A stretch of DNA of 64,000 nucleotides, taken from the NCBI RefSeq assembly GCF_001592305.1, contig NZ_BCWR01000006.1, positions 62,001 to 126,000 on the forward strand, given 5' to 3'. This document shows positions 44,701 to 52,862 of this stretch, piece by piece. The stretch is from Hydrogenophaga taeniospiralis CCUG 15921 (lineage in GTDB: Bacteria > Pseudomonadota > Gammaproteobacteria > Burkholderiales > Burkholderiaceae_C). Made by a program: the position numbers and the translations under genes. The number at the start of each line of letters is the position of its first letter. Position 1 is the stretch's first letter. The notes under the pieces were generated by a model, which saw only the letters and a program-made list of their open reading frames with translations, did no database searches and was not told where the DNA came from.

Positions 44701-45090
44701 GTGAACTATGTGGAGAAATCATTGATACTAACCAGCGTTACTAAAAGAGCATGGCCTTCTGTTATTGCTTTTGCATTGACAGCTGCCTATTTCGGCAATT
44801 GCAAAAAAGCTCATGCTGAGGATTGGAAGCCCAGTCCTGCGCAAGCCAAAACAATTGCATCTGTGTGCGATGGATATCAACTCATCGCTGGTGCGATGTT
44901 TAGCTTGAAACAGCAAGGTAAACCAAGGGTACCGGGATCCAACCACTTAGCCGAAAAGATCGCCGACGAAATATTTTCGCCAACTACTTCCATCACGACG
45001 GAAGAAATGGCCAAGAAGTGGAGTGATGAGATATGTATTCCTCTCGTCACTAAAAGCGAATACCTAAAACAGTTGCGAGCAAACAAGTAA
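44701..45090 (+). CDS. Cassette gene: secreted protein of unknown function
   Basis: 129 residues, GTG start. The N-terminus has a signal-peptide form with a hydrophobic core (PSVIAFALTAAYFG) and likely cleavage after AHA. The mature part of about 90 residues has two cysteines (SVCDGYQ and DEICIPL) that could pair. I do not recognise a family. GC content is low like the rest of the array. Confidence 0.6.
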   Translation: MNYVEKSLILTSVTKRAWPSVIAFALTAAYFGNCKKAHAEDWKPSPAQAKTIASVCDGYQLIAGAMFSLKQQGKPRVPGSNHLAEKIADEIFSPTTSITTEEMAKKWSDEICIPLVTKSEYLKQLRANK

Positions 45091-45130
45091 ATGCGCGTCG
45101 CCGTGCTCGCGCTGGCAAACATTCCAATCC

Positions 45131-45166
45131 ACCGAACCGTCAAAAGCTGTGCTTTTGCCGTCCGGT
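45131..45166 (+). repeat. Hairpin, worn attC or terminator
   Basis: CCGAACCGTCAAAAGC and GCTTTTGCCGTCCGG pair around a TGT loop. GTTAATC follows at 45178. The position after one cassette gene and before the next suggests a degenerate attC, but no RYYYAAC box is seen, and the absence of a T-tract speaks against a terminator. Confidence 0.35.
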
Positions 45167-45198
45167 AATTTACAACGTTAATCCAAAGGAGGATAACC

Positions 45199-45624
45199 TT
45201 GGGAGCATGGGGTCACAAGAATTTCGAGAACGATGATGCCGGTGACTGGGTCTATGATTTGGAGAAGTCGAAAGACAAATCTGTCATTCATCAGGCTCTG
45301 GACACCGTGCTGAACAATCAGGAATATCTGGAAGCACCAGATTGCTGTGTTGCACTCGCAGCCGCAGAGGTTGTCTATGCTGGGAAGACATCGGATCACT
45401 CACGTGTTTCAGAAGATGTGTCCGCCTGGCTAAACCGGAAGCACGGCTTCATCAAGAAGAAGGCAATTACATTCGATTCTGAAGATGTCTCCAAATCAAT
45501 CCAGGCTGTTGGAAAAATACTAGACTCATCCGAGCTGAAGGAGTTGTGGGAGGAATCTGATGATTTTCAATCATGGGTCGATTTGCAGATTGAACTTATA
45601 GCCAACCTAGAAGAGAGGGCATGA
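45199..45624 (+). CDS. DUF4259 protein, cassette gene with TTG start
   Basis: 141 residues. The N-terminus MGAWGHKNFENDDAGDWVYD is the DUF4259 signature; function unknown. The TTG start is supported by AAAGGAGG 7 bp upstream and by the family N-terminus, and there is no ATG in a better place. DUF4259 proteins are small, soluble and mostly helical. Here the gene sits among integron cassettes and has low GC, so it was probably acquired. Confidence 0.85.
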   Translation: MGAWGHKNFENDDAGDWVYDLEKSKDKSVIHQALDTVLNNQEYLEAPDCCVALAAAEVVYAGKTSDHSRVSEDVSAWLNRKHGFIKKKAITFDSEDVSKSIQAVGKILDSSELKELWEESDDFQSWVDLQIELIANLEERA

Positions 45625-45850
45625 CAAATGCTTGCAGCCGCCACACTATGGTGCGTTGCTGAAACGGGAAGTTGAAGGACTGCTTTTCGGTTTGACAACC
45701 GACCGGTGTTGGCCGGGGTCGGGCCTTCGTTTGTTTTACGATCTCTTCGCACCTGCGTGCGTCCTCACATGGTGCACTCGAACTGGGCTTTCATGCTCGG
45801 GAGTGAGTGGGCCAACTCATGATTGGTTAGGCGTTACTACAGATGTTCAT
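45625..45850 (+). other. Cassette junction with GTTAGGC boundary
   Basis: No gene is seen. GTTAGGC at 45826-45832, 19 bp before the next gene, is a canonical attC end and marks the start of the last cassette. The matching RYYYAAC box was not found; a small GGCCAAC/TTGGTTAGGC stem is present, so the site may be degenerate. Confidence 0.45.
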
Positions 45851-46333
45851 ATGAACGAAAAACAATTGAAGCTACTAGCGGTCCTCATCTCCGCTTTCAG
45901 CGCCATGCTTCTCACAGGCTGTGACACGATCAGCGGCAGCAGGCGCACTGTGCAGGTCCACCGATTACCAGAGGCTTCGGCTGTCGTCGCCGCCCTCAAA
46001 TCTGTTCCTGGCGTTCAGCGCGTCATGCAACGAGAAGCCCCGCCTCGAACATCCTGGGGTTTATACGACGGTGTCAGACGCGACCCCGCTTTTAATCAGT
46101 TCTCATTTGCGACCACTACAACCGGAGGCGTAGTCGAGACCAAGCAGGATTCCGAGGGCGTAAAGACCGTTAGCGTTTACTCTCACTGGATGAACCACAC
46201 TCCATCAAAGGCCAAGTTCGATGAGACTCGCGCTTTGCTCGACGCTGCATACCTCAGCTTGCGACGCGAAGAGTCCAGCTTGCCCCCGCCCGAAGAATTG
46301 AAAGAAACTCTCATTCGCTACCCCTCCAAATGA
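45851..46333 (+). CDS. Cassette gene: lipoprotein of unknown function
   Basis: 160 residues. A short signal peptide ends in the lipobox LLTGC (Cys at about residue 21), so the mature protein is lipid-anchored in the cell envelope. The rest has no recognised domain; ASAVVAALKSVPGVQRVMQR resembles a small alpha-beta unit. A canonical attC follows 7 bp after the stop. Exported and lipid-anchored products are frequent in cassette arrays. Confidence 0.75.
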   Translation: MNEKQLKLLAVLISAFSAMLLTGCDTISGSRRTVQVHRLPEASAVVAALKSVPGVQRVMQREAPPRTSWGLYDGVRRDPAFNQFSFATTTTGGVVETKQDSEGVKTVSVYSHWMNHTPSKAKFDETRALLDAAYLSLRREESSLPPPEELKETLIRYPSK

Positions 46334-46340
46334 TTGCAAC

Positions 46341-46433
46341 GCCTAACCATGCGCTGCAGCGAACCCGGCCATTGCATCACTGTTGCAAGCTTAGCGTCCC
46401 GCAGGCCGAGTCGCTAAGCTTGGGTCGTTGACC
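46341..46433 (+). repeat. attC recombination site at the end of the array
   Basis: GCCTAAC at 46341-46347 and GTTGACC at 46427-46433 are the ends. Inside, CAAGCTTAGCG pairs with CGCTAAGCTTG. Length 93 bp. The closing heptamer is the same as that of the site at 44110-44238. The IS91-type element starts within about 40 bp. Confidence 0.75.
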
Positions 46434-46470
46434 GTCTGCTTCACCGCATGATCACCGACTGCTTCAGTTA

Positions 46471-46547
46471 AGGCTTGTGTGACACCTGCCCAGCCGCACA
46501 AGCGGTCGAACACCCTCACTGCTGTCGGGCAGGTGTTGCATAAGCCT
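46471..46547. repeat. Inverted repeat at the presumed transposase-distal end of the IS
   Basis: AGGCTT with ACACCTGCCC (46471-46491) faces GGGCAGGTGT with AAGCCT (46527-46547). The spacer is about 35 bp. It lies beyond the 3' end of the transposase gene, where the origin end of IS91 elements is expected to have a hairpin. Confidence 0.55.
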
Positions 46548-46808
46548 CGAGGGAGGAAACCGCGGCGAGCGCCACGGTAGATGTCGAGCGCGGTGGCTAT
46601 GGCGATTGCTCTGCGCTCGCGTCGCGAGTTGGCAGCCTACGACTGAGCATCGACACCTCATCGATGACCGCAGGCGCCCGTGCGTGTGCCACTTCGATAC
46701 GACAGTAGCTCCTAGCCGAGCCTGCGCAGACGCTGACCAAACGACGCACGCAGCAGCCCACCGGACGCCATGTCCAGCGTCGAGTTGATCGGCGGTGTTC
46801 GAGCGTGG

Positions 46809-48002
46809 TCATGGTGCCGGCGGCGCCCGAATCGAGCAGTCGCGCAAGAGGACCTGCAGCACCGTCATCGCGTGGCCGCAGTGCGCGCAGACGAAGGTCG
46901 GACGCGGCGAGTCCAAGCCATCGGCGGCCGGCGCTTGCGGCGATGACGGCGTCACCTGCAACAACTGGCGCGCCAGCGCCAGGTTGACCCGCCGGTTGCT
47001 GTTGGCCAGCAGACCGTAGTGCCGGATCCGGTGGAAGCCGCCTGGGAGGACATGCAACAGGAAGCGGCGCATGAACTCCTGCGGGCTCAGCGTCATCGCC
47101 TTGTGGCGCTTCTTGCCCATGCCAGGCTTGTTCGCCCGGTAGTCCTTCCAGCGGAAGGTGACGCCGCGCTCGTCCATCGCGAGCAGCCGGCTGTTGGAGA
47201 TGGCCACGCGGTGCGTGTATCGCGACAGGTAGGCCAGTACCGCCTGCGGTCCGGCGAATGGCCGCTTGGCATAGACCACCCACTCGCTCTTGCGCAGTGG
47301 CGCGAGCCACGCCTTGAAGGCATCGGCGTTGGTCAGCGCCGCATGCTCGCCGAAGAACCTGAGTTTGCCGCCATCGTGCAGCCGCTGCAGTTCCTCCAGG
47401 AAGCGGCGCCTGAACAACCGAGACAGAACGCGCACCGACAGGAAGAACCCCGGCCGGCAGGCCACCCAGCGCGAGCCGTCGGGCGCCAACCCGCCACCCG
47501 GCACGATGCCATGCACGTGTGGGTGATGAGTCAGGGCCGAGCCCCAGGTGTGCAGCACCAGCGTGGCGCCGATGTGGGCGCCCAAGTGCTTGGGGTCGGC
47601 CGCGATACGCAGCAGTGTCTCGGCGGCGATGTCGAACAGCAAGCCGTACAGCGCCGCCTTGTTCTGGTACGCGATGTCGGCGATCGGCGCCGGCAGCGTG
47701 AAGACCACGTGGTAGTACTCCACCGGCAGCAGATCGGCCTGGCGCGCATCCAGCCAGCGCTTGGCTGCGCTGCTCTGGCACTTCGGACAGTGCCGGTTGC
47801 GGCACGAGTTGTATGAAACCTGATCCAGGCCACACCCGTCGCAGCGCAGGACATGGCCACCCAGTGCCGCTGTGCGGCACTGGGTGATGGCCGACATCAC
47901 CTTGAGCTGCGCCAGGCTCAGGTGGCCGCGCTGGGCCTCACGCCAGGCGGGTCCATGGGCACGGAAGATGTCGGCGACCTCCAGGGCGGGTCGCGCCTGC
48001 AC
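46809..48002 (-). CDS. IS91-family transposase
   Basis: 397 residues, GTG start (VQARPALEVADIFRAHG). The N-terminal zinc-binding domain has CDGCG and CRNRHCPKCQ. The HUH endonuclease motif is HHPHVHGIV, and the tyrosine region is VLAYLSRYTHRVAIS. It catalyses rolling-circle transposition. The start lies 12 bp after the recombinase stop. The C-terminus contains a second CxxC (FVCAHCGH). Confidence 0.93.
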   Translation of the reverse strand: MQARPALEVADIFRAHGPAWREAQRGHLSLAQLKVMSAITQCRTAALGGHVLRCDGCGLDQVSYNSCRNRHCPKCQSSAAKRWLDARQADLLPVEYYHVVFTLPAPIADIAYQNKAALYGLLFDIAAETLLRIAADPKHLGAHIGATLVLHTWGSALTHHPHVHGIVPGGGLAPDGSRWVACRPGFFLSVRVLSRLFRRRFLEELQRLHDGGKLRFFGEHAALTNADAFKAWLAPLRKSEWVVYAKRPFAGPQAVLAYLSRYTHRVAISNSRLLAMDERGVTFRWKDYRANKPGMGKKRHKAMTLSPQEFMRRFLLHVLPGGFHRIRHYGLLANSNRRVNLALARQLLQVTPSSPQAPAADGLDSPRPTFVCAHCGHAMTVLQVLLRDCSIRAPPAP

Positions 48003-48014
48003 GATGGCGTACCA

Positions 48015-48950
48015 CTACAGGGCTGGCGGCTGCGGTGCAGGTTCGGGCGCTGGTTCGCCTGCGGGCTTGGCGGACGTGTGATCCAGAGGGCTGATGACCC
48101 GGCGCAGCAGGTCGGTGGCCACGGCAGCGTACAGGGTCGTGGTGTCCAGCCGCTTGTGCCCGAGCAGCACCTGGATGACGCGGATATCGACCTTCTGCTC
48201 CAGCAGATGGGTGGCAAAGGCATGGCGCAGGCCGTGCGGCGTGATGCGCTTGTCGATGTCGGCCGTGGCGGCGGCCAGGTGTACGGCGCGGTTGAGCTGG
48301 CGCGCGGTCACGTGATCGGTGGGGTCCAGGCCCGGGAACAGCCAACCACCGTGCCGGATCTTGCCCTGGGCATGGCCCAGTCTCCACCAGGCGCGCAGCC
48401 GCTCCAGCAGCACGGGGCTGAGCATGGCGTAGCGATCCTTGCGGCCTTTGCCCTGCTCCACGCGCAGGGTCATGCGCTCACCATCGATGTCGCCGACCTT
48501 GAGCGAGACGACCTCGCTGACGCGCAGGCCCGCGCCGTAGGCCACCGACATGGCGGCCTGGTGCTTGAGGTTGGGCGCGGCGGCGATCAGGCGACCGACT
48601 TCCTCGGGGCTCAGGATCACGGGCAGCTTGCGAGGCACAGCCACATGCGTCATCTTGAGCATGAGCTCGGGCCGGCCCAGCGTGATGTCGAAGAAGAACT
48701 TCAGCCCGGTGATGGTGGCGTTGATGGTGACCGGGCCGGTGCCGGTGTCCACCAGGTGCAACTGGAAGCGGCGCAGATCCTCGGCGGTGGCGGTGTGCGG
48801 CGAGCGGCCGAGGAAGGTGGCGAGCTTGCGCACGGCGCGGATGTAACCCTCCTGCGTGTGCTCTGCGAACTGGCGCATGCGCATGTCGTCGAGCATGCGT
48901 TGGCGCAGCGGCGAGACGGCCGCGGATGGGGTCGGGGTGGAAACGTCCAT
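48015..48950 (-). CDS. Tyrosine recombinase (XerC-like) of the IS91-type element
   Basis: 311 residues. An N-terminal SAM-like domain (EHTQEGYIRAVRKLATFL) is followed by the catalytic domain with Arg in GAGLRVSEVVSLK, HGLRHAFATHLLE, GHKRLDTTTLYA (the Tyr nucleophile). The extra segment that marks integron integrases is not seen, so it is not an IntI. It probably helps the element resolve or integrate. Pro/Ala-rich C-terminal tail. Confidence 0.9.
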   Translation of the reverse strand: MDVSTPTPSAAVSPLRQRMLDDMRMRQFAEHTQEGYIRAVRKLATFLGRSPHTATAEDLRRFQLHLVDTGTGPVTINATITGLKFFFDITLGRPELMLKMTHVAVPRKLPVILSPEEVGRLIAAAPNLKHQAAMSVAYGAGLRVSEVVSLKVGDIDGERMTLRVEQGKGRKDRYAMLSPVLLERLRAWWRLGHAQGKIRHGGWLFPGLDPTDHVTARQLNRAVHLAAATADIDKRITPHGLRHAFATHLLEQKVDIRVIQVLLGHKRLDTTTLYAAVATDLLRRVISPLDHTSAKPAGEPAPEPAPQPPAL

Positions 48951-49138
48951 GATCCTGCTCCTGTCGGTGACCGAGGCGGATTGCCTCGACCGCCAACATC
49001 GCAGAATCACAGGCGCAACGAAGGCCACCAACGTAGCCGGAGCGCCTACCGCGCGAGCGGTTTAGTCCCCTGGCCGACACCCGCCCGTCGTAGGCTTCAC
49101 ACGAACAACGTTTCGATGCGCGCATCTGACGGCCCCCT

Positions 49139-49384
49139 TCAGGCGCTCGGTTCGTCTCCCGCACCAAGGGACCGCGGCTCCCCGCGACGGCCCAAGTAGG
49201 GCAACGCGAACAAATACAGCCCCGTCAACAGCAGCAGCCCCAAGGGGAGCAGCGGCGCGTAGGTCACCCAGGGTGGGGGCTCGCCCTGCCCTTGTGCGCG
49301 GACGACGAAGTTGGCGATGACCGTCGCCGTAAAGGCCATGGAGACCCAGCGGTGGGTCCGGCGAAACCAGGCACTGCCGTTCAT
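49139..49384 (-). CDS. Small unknown membrane protein
   Basis: 81 residues with two membrane segments (about 14-30 and 43-62: WVSMAFTATVIANFVV and YAPLLPLGLLLLTGLYLF). The ATG overlaps the stop of the VOC gene by 4 bp, so the two are coupled. No family is recognised. It is the last gene of the AraC-VOC group and the first chromosomal gene after the mobile element. Confidence 0.75.
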   Translation of the reverse strand: MNGSAWFRRTHRWVSMAFTATVIANFVVRAQGQGEPPPWVTYAPLLPLGLLLLTGLYLFALPYLGRRGEPRSLGAGDEPSA

Positions 49385-49797
49385 TTCGAGCCCTCCGCCG
49401 CCTGGATCATCTTCCAGCCGTTGCCCGCCGGGTCGCGGAAACCGGCGTCGATGCTGCCAAAGCGTTCCACCGGCTCCTGCGTGAATTCCACGCCCAGGGC
49501 CTGCAACTGCCCGTAGGTGGCCCGGCAGTCGGCCACGGTCAAGACCAGCGGCGGCATCGCGCCCTTGGCCACCATGGCGCGCAGCGTCTGCGCCGTCGCC
49601 TCGTCGTGCATGGGCGGCCCCGGTGTGAACAGGCCAAGCTGGAACGACGGCTGCTGCGGGTGCTGCACCGTCAGCCAGCGGTAGGCGCCATTGCGCACGT
49701 CGGTGTGCACGCGAAAACCGAGCTTGCCGACGTAGAACTCCAGCGCTTCGTCTTGGTCGTTCACGTACAAGCCCACCACATTGATACCTTGGCTCAT
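49381..49797 (-). CDS. VOC-family protein
   Basis: 138 residues: two VOC repeats starting INVVGLYVNDQDEALEFYVG and ending GFRDPAGNGWKMIQ. Glyoxalase-like fold; substrate unknown. The ATG shares one base with the AraC stop (TGATG). An alternative GTG lies one codon upstream. Co-transcribed with the AraC regulator and the small membrane protein. Confidence 0.9.
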   Translation of the reverse strand: MSQGINVVGLYVNDQDEALEFYVGKLGFRVHTDVRNGAYRWLTVQHPQQPSFQLGLFTPGPPMHDEATAQTLRAMVAKGAMPPLVLTVADCRATYGQLQALGVEFTQEPVERFGSIDAGFRDPAGNGWKMIQAAEGSK

Positions 49798-50336
49798 CAC
49801 ATCTCCTTGGTTGAATCCTTGAGGGATGGCCGGTTTGTACCCTTCGCGGCGCGGCGCCGCTTCTCCGAAACTGCTGTGGTGAGGTCTGGCCGCTGCGCGG
49901 CTTTCAGCACGCAGGCGGGCACGCGGTCGAGGGGCCCCGCCGCGGCCCTGGCCTGCAGGCGCAGGGCGCTCGGGCTCTGGCCGGTGATGTCGCGGAAGAT
50001 CCGCCCGAAGGTGCCCAGGCTCTCCCAGCCGGTGGCGAAGGCGATCTCGATGATGGGCAGCTCGGTGTCGCGCAGCAGCGTGGTGGCCTGCTCGATGCGC
50101 CGCGTCAACAGGTAGCGGTGCGGCGGGATGCCGAAGGCCTGCTTGAACGAGCGCGCGAAATGGGCTTCGGAAACACCGCTCACCTCGGCCAGCCGCTTCA
50201 CGGGCCAGGCTTCGTGCGACGCCGCATCCATGCGGTCTTTCGCACGCAGCAGGCGCCGCAGCAGGGCCGGGTCTTGCAAGCCACCCGCTTCCGGCGATGC
50301 GATGGGCGATGCGTCAGGGGCTCGGCGGGGCGGCAT
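49797..50336 (-). CDS. AraC-family regulator
   Basis: 179 residues. The two helix-turn-helix units of the AraC domain occupy about residues 40-130 (LAEVSGVSEAHFARSFKQAF and ELPIIEIAFATGWESLGTFG). No large ligand domain is present, so this is a short form. The ATG at 50336 is preferred; an upstream TTG would overlap the thioesterase end. It probably regulates the VOC and membrane protein genes that it is coupled to. Confidence 0.9.
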   Translation of the reverse strand: MPPRRAPDASPIASPEAGGLQDPALLRRLLRAKDRMDAASHEAWPVKRLAEVSGVSEAHFARSFKQAFGIPPHRYLLTRRIEQATTLLRDTELPIIEIAFATGWESLGTFGRIFRDITGQSPSALRLQARAAAGPLDRVPACVLKAAQRPDLTTAVSEKRRRAAKGTNRPSLKDSTKEM

Positions 50337-50370
50337 GCAAGGCAAGGGGGTCGACGGTGGTCCCTTCGCC

Positions 50371-50844
50371 TTACCGCACCGCCCCAAACCGCTGCTCCAT
50401 CTCGCGCCGCATGGCCTTGCGCACCTCGGCCGCGGCGTGGCGGCGGCGTTCGTCGGGGGAGAAGGGGCGCAGGGGGGCCACGGGGACGGGTTTGCCGGTG
50501 TCGTCCACCGCCACCATGGTGAAGAAGCAGCTGTTGACGTGGCGCTTGGCCTGGGTGCGGATGTTTTCCGCGATCACCTTGATGCCCACTTCCATGGAGG
50601 AGCTGCCGGTGTGGTTGACGGAGGCGAGGAAGGTGACGAGTTCGCCCACGTGGATGGGTTGGCGGAACATGACCTGGTCCACGCTGAGGGTGACGACGTA
50701 GCTGCCGGCGTAGCGGCTGGCGCAGGCGTAGGCCACCTGGTCGAGCAGTTTGAGGATGGTGCCGCCGTGCACGTTGCCGGAGAAGTTGGCGGTGTCGGGG
50801 GTCATCAGCACCGTCATGCTGAGCTGGTGAGCGGGCAGTTCCAT
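50371..50844 (-). CDS. Acyl-CoA thioesterase, YciA-like hotdog protein
   Basis: 157 residues. The hotdog fold has NFSGNVHGGTILKLLDQVAY with the catalytic Asp, and SVDQVMFRQPIHVGELVTF. The Arg-rich C-terminus follows. It hydrolyses acyl-CoA; chain preference is unknown. The ATG at 50844 gives the family N-terminus (MELPAHQLSMTVLMTP). Confidence 0.9.
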   Translation of the reverse strand: MELPAHQLSMTVLMTPDTANFSGNVHGGTILKLLDQVAYACASRYAGSYVVTLSVDQVMFRQPIHVGELVTFLASVNHTGSSSMEVGIKVIAENIRTQAKRHVNSCFFTMVAVDDTGKPVPVAPLRPFSPDERRRHAAAEVRKAMRREMEQRFGAVR

Positions 50845-51003
50845 GGGGTCTTCGCGGAGGTGTGGGTTGAACGGGCGGCCGCGGTGCGCGGGCGCGAGCA
50901 GCCGCGATGGTGCCACGCAGCGCAAGGGCCCGCCAGCGGGCGGGCCATGAGGCCGGCCGTGGCAGGCTCGGCACGGGCCACGGGCCCAACCCCTCTCAGG
51001 CGC

Positions 51004-51666
51004 TCAGACCCCGGCGGTCTGCCAGCCTTGCCAGAGCGTCCACACCCCGCCCACCACCAGCAGCCAGCCCAGGCTCTGCCCGGCCAGCACCTGGGCGCGC
51101 CCGCTGCCGCGCAGCCAGGCTTTGACGCGCACGCCGCCCAGCGCCACGGCGCCGTACACGCCGATCTGGGTGGCCGCGATGATGGCACCCAGGGCCACGG
51201 CCTGCACGGCCAGCGGGCCGTAGGCCGGGTGCACGAACTGCGGGAACACGGCGACCATGAAGAGGTAGGCCTTGGGGTTGAGCAGGCAGGTGAGCAGGCC
51301 GCGCCGGAAGGTGGCGGCGAGCGGGCGCGAGGCCTGCGCGCTCACCTCGCCCAGCGCGGCGGCGCCGCGCACAAGCTGCCAGCCGATCCAGGCGAGGTAG
51401 AGCGCGCCGGCGATGAGCATGGCGTTGAACAGCTGGGGCAGCGCCTGCAGGGCCAGGCCCACGCCGAGGCTGGCCATGGCGGTATGCACCACGCCGCCGG
51501 CGACCACGCCCGTGAGCGCAGCCAGGCCGCCTTTGAGGCCGTCCACCAGCGAGCTGCCGAGCACGAAGGCCATGTCGAGCCCGGGCAGCGCGATGATGCC
51601 GAACACGAGCAGAAAGAAGAGCCAGAGGTGGGCGGTGTGGGCGAGGGGGAAGCTGAGCCAGTCCAT
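51004..51666 (-). CDS. LysE/RhtB-family amino-acid exporter
   Basis: 220 residues, six membrane segments. GIIALPGLDMAFVLGSSL is the family N-terminal motif, and FRRGLLTCLLNPKAYLFMVA the mid-protein motif. It exports an amino acid or related small molecule. The start MDWLSFPLAH is preferred to longer frames. It is divergent from the WYL regulator gene across a family B repeat. Confidence 0.9.
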   Translation of the reverse strand: MDWLSFPLAHTAHLWLFFLLVFGIIALPGLDMAFVLGSSLVDGLKGGLAALTGVVAGGVVHTAMASLGVGLALQALPQLFNAMLIAGALYLAWIGWQLVRGAAALGEVSAQASRPLAATFRRGLLTCLLNPKAYLFMVAVFPQFVHPAYGPLAVQAVALGAIIAATQIGVYGAVALGGVRVKAWLRGSGRAQVLAGQSLGWLLVVGGVWTLWQGWQTAGV

Positions 51667-51745
51667 GGAGGGTATGGGGTGAAAGTTGCGATGGGCAGAG
51701 CTTGCCTGCCATAACATGCCATGTTGTGTCATGTATTAATCACGT

Positions 51746-51830
51746 CCACCCCTGCCGCGCTTCGCGCGACCCCCTCAAGGGGGCATCACCAGAGGCCCGG
51801 CAAAGCCGGTTCCTCGGTGATCGCTGGGAT
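51746..51830 (-). repeat. Family B repeat between lysE-like and WYL genes
   Basis: On the minus strand: AACCGGCTTTGCCGGGCC, then GCCCCCTTGAGGGGGTCGCG and a CGCGAAGCGCGG dyad. Same plan as 168-251, 13144-13222 and 62925-63006. Confidence 0.75.
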
Positions 51831-51880
51831 AGGGCGCTTCATGCGTTGTGCATGTCACTCCGGAGCCATGGGAAATTGAG

Positions 51881-52855
51881 ATGAAAGCGAGCCGCCTGCT
51901 GTCGATCCTGATGCTGCTGCAGGCGCATGGCCGGCAGACGGCGCCCGCGCTGGCACGCGCGCTGGAGGTGTCGGTGCGCACGATCCTTCGCGACATTGAC
52001 CAGCTCTCGGCGGCGGGCGTGCCGCTGTGGGGCGAGCGCGGGCGCCAGGGCGGGTTTCAGCTGCGCGAGGGCTGGAGCACACAGCTCACGGGGCTGACGG
52101 AGCCGGAGTCGCAGGCGCTGCTGCTGGCCGGGCTGCCGGGCGCGGCGACGGACCTGGGCCTGGGCGCGGCGGCGGCTTCGGCGCGGCTGAAGATGGTGGC
52201 GAGCCTGCCGGCCGAATGGCGCGAGCAGGCCGACCGCGTGGGCGCGCGCCTGCACATCGACCCGGTGGACTGGTACCGCGCGCAGGAGACGCCAGCGCAT
52301 CTGCGCGAGGTGGCCGAGGCGGTGTGGAACGCGCGGCGCGTGGCCGTGCGCTACGAGAGCTGGCGCGGCCAGGCCGAGCGCGAGCTGGAGCCGCTGGGCC
52401 TGGTGCTGAAGGCGGGCACCTGGTACATGGCGGCGCGTGCGACGGGGCAGGACGCCGTGCGCACCTACCGGCTCGGCGCCGTGAAGACACTGCGCACGCT
52501 GCCCACGAAATTCCGCCGGCCCAAGGCGTTCGACCTCGCGGCCTACTGGCAGGCCTCGGCCGCCCGCTTCGAGGCCGAGTTGCGCACGCTGCAGGCGCGG
52601 GTGGCCGTGTCGCCGCGCGCCCTGGGCTGGCTGCACAACGAGCGCATTCCCTTTGCGCCCGACGCGGCGCCGGGCGCTGAGCCGAACCGCGTGGGCTGGA
52701 CGACGGTGCTCATGCCCATCGAGTCCGTCGAACACGGCGCGCGCCGCTTGCTGTCTTACGGGGCCGAGGTGGAGGTGATCGCGCCGCCCGCGCTGCGGCA
52801 GCGGCTGCTCGACGAGCTGGCGGCCACCCGGGCGCGTTACCCTGACGGCGTGTGA
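51881..52855 (+). CDS. WYL-domain transcriptional regulator
   Basis: 324 residues. An N-terminal DeoR-like helix-turn-helix (MKASRLLSILMLLQAHGRQT, ALEVSVRTILRDIDQLS) is followed by a WYL domain (about 130-210; WYMAARATGQDAVRTYRLG) and a C-terminal extension. Such proteins often sense nucleic acid or small ligands. The ATG at 51881 is chosen over a GTG 33 bp earlier because it starts directly at the helix-turn-helix. The target could be the divergent exporter gene. Confidence 0.88.
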   Translation: MKASRLLSILMLLQAHGRQTAPALARALEVSVRTILRDIDQLSAAGVPLWGERGRQGGFQLREGWSTQLTGLTEPESQALLLAGLPGAATDLGLGAAAASARLKMVASLPAEWREQADRVGARLHIDPVDWYRAQETPAHLREVAEAVWNARRVAVRYESWRGQAERELEPLGLVLKAGTWYMAARATGQDAVRTYRLGAVKTLRTLPTKFRRPKAFDLAAYWQASAARFEAELRTLQARVAVSPRALGWLHNERIPFAPDAAPGAEPNRVGWTTVLMPIESVEHGARRLLSYGAEVEVIAPPALRQRLLDELAATRARYPDGV

Positions 52856-52862
52856 TGCCGGG

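Larger units (their letters stand above)
46450..49060 (-). mobile_element. IS91-family element with tyrosine recombinase gene
   Basis: Contains an HUH transposase gene and, directly upstream in the same direction, a tyrosine recombinase gene, a pairing known for some IS91 relatives. The 375 bp between the last attC and the transposase stop hold no gene but include a strong end-like inverted repeat at 46471-46547. Exact ends were not found, so the limits are approximate. Such elements move by rolling-circle transposition and often pick up neighbouring genes. Confidence 0.75.

Noticed and set aside
48015..48950. Tyrosine recombinase considered as the missing integron integrase
   Set aside because: It lacks the extra IntI segment and is paired with an IS91 transposase, so it belongs to the IS.
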